Both the position numbers and the translations under genes were made by a program. From assembly GCA_002224055.1 (NCBI GenBank), contig AZLU01000121.1, forward strand, positions 1 through 64,000: 64,000 nucleotides of DNA, given 5' to 3'. Positions within the stretch are counted from its first letter, which is position 1; each line of letters starts with the position of its first letter. Source of the DNA: Pezizomycotina sp. ARF18. Its lineage: Eukaryota > Ascomycota. The notes beneath the pieces were generated by a model that saw only the letters and a list, made by a program, of their open reading frames with translations, ran no database searches and was not told the DNA's origin. This document shows, one piece after another, positions 11,901 through 20,326 of the stretch.

Positions 11901-12735
11901 TATCGTGGTATAAAAATTACCGTTACATGCCATAAGCTAACGAGTAAATCAAAACTAGCGACCTCTCGACAAGACGTATTCCTGAAGTTGACAATGGCAT
12001 GAGAGTGAAAGAAAACATACTATCGTCATATCTCCGCATGGTCGTCGCTTTCATCAACGAGAACCATAAAGGAGCAGCCAAATTATCATGTCGGATCTAG
12101 AATTCATAGTAGTATCCTCTTGTCAGTATGAGCAGTCTTTCACCAGATTAAAACTAATATGTCTAGATAAACAGTCAACATAGTACTCGTGATTTTTCCG
12201 GTCTTCAATCCTGATCTCCTGATTACCTCCAAACCCCGGCATAAATTCCGATACGTTAAGAGCATATAAATGCAACCATAAACGTCAACACACGATTATA
12301 ATCATCCGACTGGTTAGAAATTGCCTTTGCTCGCTTTGACTAGTACAGATAGAGCTTGGCTTCAGTTGTTAGGGCATTTTTCTTTTCATCGCGGCTTAGC
12401 TTGGATTCAAGAGGTTACGATGCTGAATTTGATTGGTGAATATTATGGTACAAGAGAAAGCAGAAAATTAGACATATCAAACAGCTAAAAGGGGAAAGGA
12501 AAAGCGATTATTATTATCTACTGCGGAATTTCAGGCAAGGATGTGAGAAGATGAAGATGCTTAAACGTGTATTTAATGTTTTCTAGCTAATCTGTGAATT
12601 ATAGCCCTACTTCAAAAATTTTCGTTACAAAAAGTGAAAGAAAACCAATGTAATGCCCTTGATCGCCATGGAACTCCTACGATGCACGCATGCGCAAAAA
12701 TTTCAGCCGGTAAAACACACTAAATCGCAATCTTC
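5907..12735. other. AT-rich, gene-poor block with decayed sequence
   Basis: Nearly 7 kb with stops in every frame and no conserved domain that I can read. It starts with a 22-base A run (6016-6037). Base composition is visibly more AT/TA-rich than in the gene islands, and long open frames are absent. The look is that of old repeats decayed beyond recognition, possibly by repeat-induced point mutation. I could not read any transposon, LTR or integrase motif with confidence, so no family is named. The exception is a Lys/Glu-rich open stretch near 10.03-10.22 kb, listed separately. Confidence 0.5.
10015..10230 (-). CDS. Lys/Glu-rich helical fragment, gene remnant or exon
   Basis: On the minus strand about 63 codons are open, with a strongly helical charged composition: FKEEKGEIEKAWKKITEKKE, then RQVKRKAEREAKEAAARE and RKEMEDTVYRGFQTGT before a stop. 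Local GC is higher than in the several kilobases on either side. The plus strand is also open here in two frames (low-complexity Arg/Leu/Phe), which I treat as the complement's shadow. It could be one exon of a host gene whose other exons are unrecognisable, or a host fragment carried into the repeat block. No family recognised. Confidence 0.35.
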
Positions 12736-13854
12736 CTAGAAATGCTCATAGATAGTCCTCCCCCTTCCATCCCCTCCCTTTCCCCTCATGTACTCCTTCC
12801 CGTGCTTCTCAAGCTGACTCCACGTCAGAAAATGCTTCCCGGACATAACCCGCAAAACAACCCCACTTTCGCAGCATTGCTCTGATGCGCAACGCTCAAT
12901 TTATGACTTTTAACTTTCGCTCCCTTGGGTATAATACCCATGCAGGCATCGCACCTATGGCCTGGTGCGCTGTCCAGCGGGACTAACGGCGACTCGTCTA
13001 CGACGACAATCTTCTTCTCGTTCGCATGCTTTTGGCGGTGGCGGGAGAGGGTCTTAAAGGAGGTAAAGGAGAGGCCGGGGCAGAGGGTGCAGTAGCAGGA
13101 AGTGGAGTTTACGGCGGCGATGTGAGGGGGAGCTTTAGGTGATGCCGGATTTTGGTACCTGCGGTAACGTGATATTGCATGGATCGCAGCGGTGGCCTTT
13201 CTGTTGCTTTTCACCTTCTTCTGCTCCATCTGCTTCTGTCGTTGGTTGGATCGGGCCGGGTATAGAGGGAGAAGCAGCTGTGAGAAGCGGCATGCCGTGC
13301 ACCATTCGGCCCGCATCCGCACCCCTCCGAACTCCGACGGATGACTCTTTTCGACGTGCTTCCGTAGGCTTTTGAAGTGCGGAAAGTTGATATCCGGACA
13401 TAACTGGCAGAACAACCCGAACCTCTGCCGAGTAATCGTTATGTGTTCGTAAGATCGTAAATGCTCTTGAATGCCCGAGCTCAATGGTATCGGTACGTTG
13501 CAGAATTGGCAAAATGATGCGGATGTTGGGCTCGCTGCTGTAGATGAGCGGGCTCGACCGCGCCGCTCTCAGCCTCAATGACGAGACCTTGAGACAATTC
13601 CTCTTCGTCCTCGTCGAAGTCCTCCTCGTCAGAGCCGGGGAGCATGAAGCGGCGCCAGTACTCTGGATCCATCCCTTCTGGCATGACGTACTTCTTCTTC
13701 TTCCCCGTAATCTCGTCATGCCCGTTCGTCGAGCTGTAGGATAGCTCCTCTTGTGCCCCCGCTCCAGGCCGTCGCGCGTGTAGTACGATGTCGACATCGG
13801 AGTCTGACGCCTCGTCGGGGATTCTACGTCGTCTGGATTTGATGGCGTCGACAT
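12736..13854 (-). CDS. Paired C2H2-like zinc-finger protein
   Basis: Begins MSTPSNPDDVESPTRRQTP at 13854 and, following frame slips, ends GRTIYEHF with a TAG at 12736-12738; about 370 residues. The N-terminal third is basic then acidic (MPEGMDPEYWRRFMLPGSDE, then an Asp/Glu run). Fingers follow in two alternating types. Type A is C-x2-C-x12-H-x5-H (CQFCNVPIPLSS...; CDACMGIIPKGA...). Type B is C-x2-C-x13-H-x3/4-H (CQLCPDINFPHF...; CTLCPGLSFTSF...; CGLCPGKHFLTW..., the last ending H-x3-Y). A and B are joined by a 10-11-residue linker ending GLF, giving the order A-B, (degenerate CTAC)-B, A-B. C2H2 fingers usually bind nucleic acid; nuclear action is inference. Frame slips occur near 13500 (inside finger 1), 12830 (inside the last finger) and in the N-terminal part (13700-13750). 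No named family recognised. Confidence 0.72.
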
Positions 13855-15701
13855 GATGAGCCGGGACGAGGTATTTCCGTATAGCGATGTTTTGGGTTTG
13901 ATGTGTTTCGGAGGTCGGGAGTTTCTTTTAAGGATGATGACGTGCAAGTAGCGTGCTGTTGTCGTTTTAAGGTCGCTTATTGCGGCATTTTTTAACTGTA
14001 CGGCAGGTGCGGCAGGTACCAATCACCATGAAGTTAAGCGCCAAAGACTTTTCTCTTTACGCTGAGACCGACATCCATCTACCCAGTTGTTTTCTTCAAA
14101 TTTATCAGAATGCTACATTTAAGGCAGATATCTAGAAAACAATTGGTGGGAATGGTTCATAGAAATGCGCGTCGGGTGAGCGAATAAGATAAATGCTGAT
14201 ATTGTCGATTACCAATAGCAATACGACCTCATGCATGAAGAAACCTAAGTAGCTGGTAGGGCGAACCCTCGATAAAAGTGGATACTGAGATGCGAAAGTT
14301 ACGCGCAACAGCCTTTAGAGGCCTATATTAACAGTATGAAGATAGCAACTTAATCCACCGATATCTTTAACCATTGAGATTGTAAATTAAGGACACAAAG
14401 CCTGTCTTGAAAAACTGAATATAAATAACTCGATCGCTAACCGCGAAAAAACAGTCTCAAGAAAAATAAGGCATTCTCCATCCAGGGCGAACTACAAATC
14501 GTTGTTCTAAGTTATAACTTATAGAATTTTTGGATGTAGCAGGAGGCATTCGGTACCACAACCAGTTTACGTGTTCTCAGCCCGTGGAGTTTCGTTGTAT
14601 CTACCTACCACGACTTTGCTTATAAGAGAAACGCGCAGCATCTTCCTCATTTAATTCCTTTGCGTAACTCCACGTTCATGATCTCGGGGATTCTTTTGAT
14701 TATTACGAAAACGACTTTCTAACCTTTCCACAAGCAGTTGGAGTGGATGGAGGGGATGTTTGGGAGGATGGGGCGAGGAGGTCGAAGAGGAGGGGTAAGG
14801 AAGTGTTGCAATAGGAAATATTATTCTTGTTGTCTCAAGTTACAAAAAATAAAATAAATAATAATGTTACGAGATAATATAGTAGATATCCGCTAGTCTC
14901 GTAAGCAGACATTATATTCACTAGATTGTAAATTGGATATCCGCATGTAATACTTCATTTTTTTTTTTTTTTTTTTTGGAGATTGATAGAGCAACGGACG
15001 TTCTTACCTCATGATGCAAGGGGAAGTGTACAGCTCGTAAGAAAAAATTTCCCTGAGCTAGCTTGAGATTCTTTTGTGTAACGGTGGTCAGACTCGGTAG
15101 AAAAGGCGTAACGTCCAACTAATTTATCTGCTTGTGAATACCTTCATCCACCAACGGGAATACGGATCGCACATATGGATATAAACTCTCACATATCACA
15201 TTTTAAGACTGAACTTGAGATATTTTGCTTACGGTATCATTTATATTGAAACATTGTTTTTTTACATACATGGAGGCGTAAAGCTATGCATAAAGCTTGA
15301 ATTACATGGAGAGCGTTGATAGAAAGTACAGACACAGCGTAGGATATCGTATAAACGAAAATGGGATACAAAGGAAAAATAGCGTAGACTTATATATAAG
15401 ACAAGACTAAACATCTTTATAGTTTGGTGAGTAAAGAGGGGAATTTCGATGTGACGAAATGAAGGAATGAAAAAAAGGAAGATTTTGACTATAGAGATAG
15501 CTCCCACCCAGAAAATGCCAATGAAAGAAAAGCAAAAAAGTAGAGGAACAAGAGTTCGGCAGTTGAATAGAATGTACAGGAGAATTCGAGTAGAAGACGC
15601 ACAGAAAATGTGGAAGAAAAAGTTTGTCGAAGCGAGAAGATTATTATGGTAGAAAGATGGAGTAGGATAGTTGTAGAAAGGTTTGTTGCGCAATTTTTTC
15701 T
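13855..15701. other. Intergenic stretch between two minus-strand genes
   Basis: No supported gene. It includes a 20-base T run (14958-14977) and a G/A-rich patch near 14740-14810. The 15.26-15.69 kb minus-strand open frame is hydrophobic and low-complexity (Phe/Ser/Tyr-rich) and coincides with T-rich antisense sequence, so I do not call it. This sequence lies downstream of the Ser-rich membrane gene and probably carries its 3' UTR. Confidence 0.4.
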
Positions 15702-16866
15702 TTAATCCACCGTTCTTACTCCGCTACTTGAACTGCTGTGACTGATCGTCGTACTCGAGCTGCTGCTCGAGCTGCTGCTAGAACTACTGCTGCTGCTGGA
15801 ACTGCTCTCGTAGCTGCTTTCCGAGGTGTGCGTCTCGCTGTACCGCGAGTGGCCGGGCTTGTAGTATCCCGCCGCGCCGCCGTACCCGCTGGCCTTCTCC
15901 TCCCTCCTCTTCTTCATCCTTTCGTAGATCCAGAACGTGCCGAGCGATCCGATGATGGCCGCGTTACGGCCGAAGTGGCCCGACTTGCGCTTTTCGGTGA
16001 CGTAGGTCGTGCTGTGTCCGGTGTGGTGGTGGCCGGCGGCGGTACCCGCGAGCGCGGCAGCGCCGGTCGCTAGGCCGAGCTTACCGAGGAAGCTTACCGA
16101 GGAAGCCTCCGGGATCCAGCTGCGACGGCGGCGGACTCGTAGGTGCTAACGGACGAGGTCTCACTGCTGCGGTGGCGACGGCGGAGACCGCAGACTGCGC
16201 AGAGGCGTAGCAGATGCACCAGAACAGGAGGAGACCGATGAGCGCGATGCCGCCGATTACGCCGCCGATGATGCCGCCGATCTGGCCCGGTGTCAGGCCG
16301 GTGTTGTACCAGACAGTGCCGCCGCCTACTATGGGGTAGCCGGTACGTTGGCGCCGTTCGTTCCCGTCGGTACGGGGTAGAGGAACGTCCCCGACGCGCC
16401 GGTGTAGTATACCTTTTGACCTTCGCCGTCGTCGGTTGCGAGGGGGGCTGGAAAGTACCGCCGCCTGCGCCGCCGGGGTTACGCCGGGGTGGCGCCGGAG
16501 TAGCACCGGGCGTCTGCATCGCGCCAGTCGCGCGAGCGGGTATCCACGACGAGACAGTCGAGACAACCGTCTTGACATCCTCTTCCGTAACAACGTAGGT
16601 CGTCATGTACACCAACCAACCGGAACCGTCAGCGTAGGTAACTGGACCCATGGGCCGCCACCCGAGGGTTATCCACGCAGTTGAAGCCCGTGTTCGTGCT
16701 GCGGTCCTCGACGCAGTGCGTACCCGGTAAGCAGCAGAAGCTCGAGCATACTTGCGAACCCGCGCGCATGTCATCTGTCTTTGCTGAAAAGTTCGAAGAC
16801 GGGGACGGCGAGGGATGTCGATTGTAGGAGGACGGCGGACGTCGCTACTATTGTCGAGAAGCGCAT
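15702..16866 (-). CDS. Single-pass membrane protein with poly-Ser tail
   Basis: The ATG at 16866 opens a signal peptide, MRFSTIVATSAVLLQSTSLA. A Cys cluster follows (VCSSFCCLPGTHCVED and later FNC), then a Pro/Gly/Thr-rich region near 16530-16400. A glycine-zipper transmembrane segment follows (GQIGGIIGGVIGGIALIGLL then LFWCICYA, about 16290-16200). The cytosolic part includes ATGAAALAGTAAGHHH, a basic MKKRREEKASGYGG, and a tail with about 18 consecutive serines ending SGVRTVD (stop at 15702). The serines use mixed AGC, AGT, TCC, TCG and TCT codons, so the run is not simple repeat slippage. Layout resembles fungal cell-surface sensor or mucin-like proteins (Cys-rich ectodomain, Ser/Thr/Pro stalk, one membrane pass), but no Pfam family is recognised. 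Several frame slips are needed between 16150 and 16800. Antisense open frames here are shadows of the GC-rich coding strand. Confidence 0.7.
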
Positions 16867-18222
16867 TGTAACGGATCGACCTGTGTAAATTATAATGCTA
16901 GCCTATGAAAAGAACAAGTCAGCATTCCGGCATCGTCACCAGAAAGAGAAACGTAGTAGTACATACCAAAATATTTTCCTTCAAAAGCAACACGCACGAC
17001 CGCACAACAACCGTACAACGGCCGTTACCTGATGTCGGTCGGGAGGACAAAACGTCTGGGACTGTTTCCCAGTCGACGGTAGAGAATACCTTCTTGCCCT
17101 TTTGACTTCACGCGAATGTGTAAGAAAACTCACCAAGATATAGCAATAAGAAAAGAATAAAACGAAAAAAAAAAAAATTTGCTATAAAAACGTCACGGAA
17201 GTGATATTGTATAACGCTGAGAAACCGAAAACGACGCGGACGACGAGGAATGTAATGAACGACGAAGGATTTGTATTGTATTGTATTGTATTGATGGAGA
17301 CCCCGGAGGAGATACGGAGAAGAATTTTGCAAAAAAAAAAAAAAAAGAGAGGCGCAGGAAGAGAAACAGACAAAGGACAGAGAGATATGATATGAGGTAG
17401 GTAGTTGAGATATGCTTTCTTTCTCTAATCCAGGTAACCTGCAGGAGGGAAAAAAGGAGAAGAAGAAGAAAGAAGAAAGGTAAGGAAAGGGAATAGAAAG
17501 TATACTTTAGGGGAGAAAGTATGCGGATGGTTGCAGTAGGTTGAAGAGAATTATTGGGTGGTGGAGACTTCGAATTATACTGGTTGCTATGTGCCCATGC
17601 TAGTTCGATGCGTTGTTCCCCGCTTGTGGTTGCTCGGAGAAAGGGAGTGGTTGAAAAAGGGTGGTTGGGAGCGAAAAAGGTACTTTTACATACTGATTTG
17701 TATTGGAAGGTACTCTAAGCATTTGTAAAAATTCGTGGATATCACTTACCGCCATTTCAGGGATACGATCCTTGGCATAGAGCTCTTTTGTTTACTCGGA
17801 TGGATGGCGCTAGTGTCACCAGAGCAACGGCCAGCAACAGTAGGCGAGATTAGATTAGATGATTTTAGATAATCTAATCAGAAGAGCCTCACCTATTTTT
17901 TTTTTTTTTTTTTTTTCGGAAGTCCTTGGCCAACTTTTATTTTCCTCCTCCGTCAGGGCAAGAACCCTACAGCACATTCCACCGCACAAATAAAAAATTT
18001 TTTAGGTGTTGCGGGTGACTAGCTAAAAAAAAAAAAAAAAAAAAAAAAAGTTCGGCCCAGCCAATTCAAGCTTCCCTAAGCAAAAAGAATTATACCTCCA
18101 AAACGACAAAGATTCTGTAACCTCCCTCAAAAGCATCACGACAATCGCCAACCGACAAACCAAAACTTCAACAAACCTCCTCCTTTCCGTTCCCGACATA
18201 TACATAGACCAATTCGATCACC
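16867..18222. other. Divergent intergenic/promoter region upstream of RPL9
   Basis: Lies between the divergently transcribed Ser-rich membrane gene and RPL9, so it should hold both promoters. It contains a TTGTA pentamer repeat (17271-17293), a 15-base A run near 17331, T21 (17896-17916) and A25 (18025-18049). The A25 tract is about 175 bases before the RPL9 start. Long poly(dA:dT) tracts are known to exclude nucleosomes at ribosomal-protein promoters in yeasts; applying that here is inference. No gene supported. Confidence 0.45.
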
Positions 18223-19187
18223 ATGAGGTACATCTACTCGGAGGAGACCCTGCCCATCCCAGAAGGCGGTACGTAATTGCTCTGCTTCGTCGAGAGCTTC
18301 CCCGCGGTTGTTTAAAGATTCGGAAGAGAAGGTGGTCTTTGTTTGAATGATTGGGCTACTCTGGAGGATCTTGGAGATAACGGAGATGGACGGTTGGCTG
18401 ACTTTATCTCCTTTTGTTTGTCGAATGCAGTCAACGTCAACATCAAGTCCGCGTCGTCACCGTCACCGGTCCCCGCGGAAGCTGGTTAGGGATTTCAAGC
18501 ACATCAACCTCAACATCAGGCCGATGCGAACAAGGCCAGCCAGATCGTCATCGAGCTGCACCACGGCCAGAGGAAAGGCGTCGCCGCCCTCCGCACCGTC
18601 AGGTCCATCATTAACAACATGATCATCGGCGTCACCAAGGGATTCAAGTACAAGATGCGCTACGTCTACGCACATTTCCCCATCAACGTCAACATCGAGA
18701 AGAACGGCGAAAGCGGACGATATGAGGTCGAGATAAGGTGCGTTCGAATTTCGTTCGATTTTAGGAAGGAATGAATGGATAGTTGTTGGGGATTTTGAGG
18801 GATGTAGTGGTGGAACTTGTTTCGGTGCTGGACAGCTGGCTGACTTCGAGGGAATGTTTAGAAACTTCATTGGCGAAAAGATTGTCCGCAAGGTCGTCAT
18901 GCACGATGGTGTCGATGTCGAGCAGTCCAAGAACACCAAGGATGAGCTTACGATCACCGGAAACTCGCTGGAGGCCGTCTCGCAAAGCGCCGCCGACATC
19001 CAGCAAAAATGCAGGGTCAGGAACAAGGATATTCGCAAGGTACGGACACGATTTTCCTTCGATCTTGACGATGTTAAGGAAAATGCTTCATCCCGGGGTT
19101 TTGAGCGATGTTGCTAACTTTACCAACTCTATCTAGTTCTTGGACGGTATCTACGTCTCTGAGCGCGGAAACATTCTAGAAGATTAA
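18223..19187 (+). CDS. RPL9: 60S ribosomal protein L9 (uL6)
   Basis: Core component of the large ribosomal subunit. Four exons: 18223-18268, 18431-18737, 18862-19039 and 19137-19187, all with GT..AG introns. It starts [16 protein letters not shown], continues with [84 protein letters not shown] and [10 protein letters not shown], and ends [16 protein letters not shown]. About 190 residues, the usual length. Exon 2 has three one-base losses (near 18446 in a C run, 18480 in an A run, and about 18522). Their sum is three, so the exon's splice phase is still correct. Read as printed, the frame meets a TAG soon after the first slip. Because L9 is essential and normally near-invariant, these slips are best read as sequence errors. 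An AATAAA lies at 19356-19361. Confidence 0.96.
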
Positions 19188-20326
19188 ATAAATATCCTTT
19201 TATTACTTTAATAATCGCTTTCTTGCAACCTCATTTCCCCCACATTGTCTTCTCTTTCTCTCCTGGTTATCGCCATCAACAAATAGCCATCCACATTAGT
19301 TCCGCCATTAATCACGCTATATTTGTTTTCTTTCTATATTTTTCTTTCGGTATTCAATAAAGGGGTTTAACTGTGTCAATTACTTTTCTTCTCTTTTTTT
19401 ATAGTACTTCTACTAGCCGTCTCATCATCTTTTCTTTTTTTCACTTCGGGTCTATATACATACGCTTTCTTTCTTCTTCTACCTTTTTCTCATAGTTTCT
19501 TTGTATTGAAACGATACTCTGTCAAAGCACGTCCTCTTGGGTTTGGCGAGCATTGCTTTCTCTTTTTCCTCAACACCAAAGAATTGTACTTGAAAAAAGA
19601 ACCAAATACGGAGTTAATGTTTCACGGGAAATCCATATCTTTTATCAACTTACTTACTATCCATCCACCACAGAAGGAACTGAGAGCGTGATACCGTGAT
19701 TTCTGCCCGCAAATTTTCCATCCACGCAGACGACGCGCCGACTTCTGTGAGATTGCGTGTACCCTTTTTTTAAGAGTCATAGACAAAACCTCAAGCTTCC
19801 TAACGCATGCAGGAGGATGCTTTCCTACAACTCACCCTTCATGTGCCGCTTTTCACCTTATTTTTCCTTTTCAACCGGTGACCATCTTATTGGCCTTTCG
19901 CATTCTATAACACTTCTATGGAGTCTTGTTTTTACACAAACGGTTGGCTTCGGTGTTTTTTTGCCGTCAGTCGTCGTCAATTGTAGGAAGGTGGTTAAAA
20001 TTATTTCGTGCTTTTTGCTGCTTTCTTTTTTGAGCCGGGGAAAGCTCCACCCGAGTGCGGAAACATACAGCCCACTTCCATATCCAGGGAATAAAACAAC
20101 CAACCCACCAAACAACTACTAGTAACGCTAGCAAGCAAAAGCATCTCATACTAAAAGGGCTCGCGCTCAGCGACTATAAAAATCGCCACCTTTTCCTCCC
20201 TGCCTCCAAGACAAAAAGAGCTCTTTTCACCATCGTCATCTGCATCTATCTCGTTCATCTTGTCTTCTTGAAAAAGTCTCATTTCCAAGCCATAAATTCA
20301 CATATCTCGTCGTTTCAAGAGCAAAG
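19188..20326. other. RPL9 3' region and DPP III upstream region
   Basis: A pyrimidine-rich sequence (many CTTTTTCTT stretches) follows RPL9 and runs up to the DPP III start. It probably holds the RPL9 3' UTR with AATAAA at 19356 and the promoter and 5' leader of DPP III. Open frames at 19.5-20.1 kb are short and show no domain. Nothing else seen. Confidence 0.4.

Noticed and set aside
15738-16073. Plus-strand Arg/Ala/Val-rich 111-codon frame
   Set aside because: Exact complement of the Ser-rich membrane gene's poly-Ser and Gly-rich coding strand; composition is explained by that gene.
18463-19038. 191-codon minus-strand frame over RPL9
   Set aside because: Antisense to clearly conserved L9 exons and runs through its introns; a shadow.
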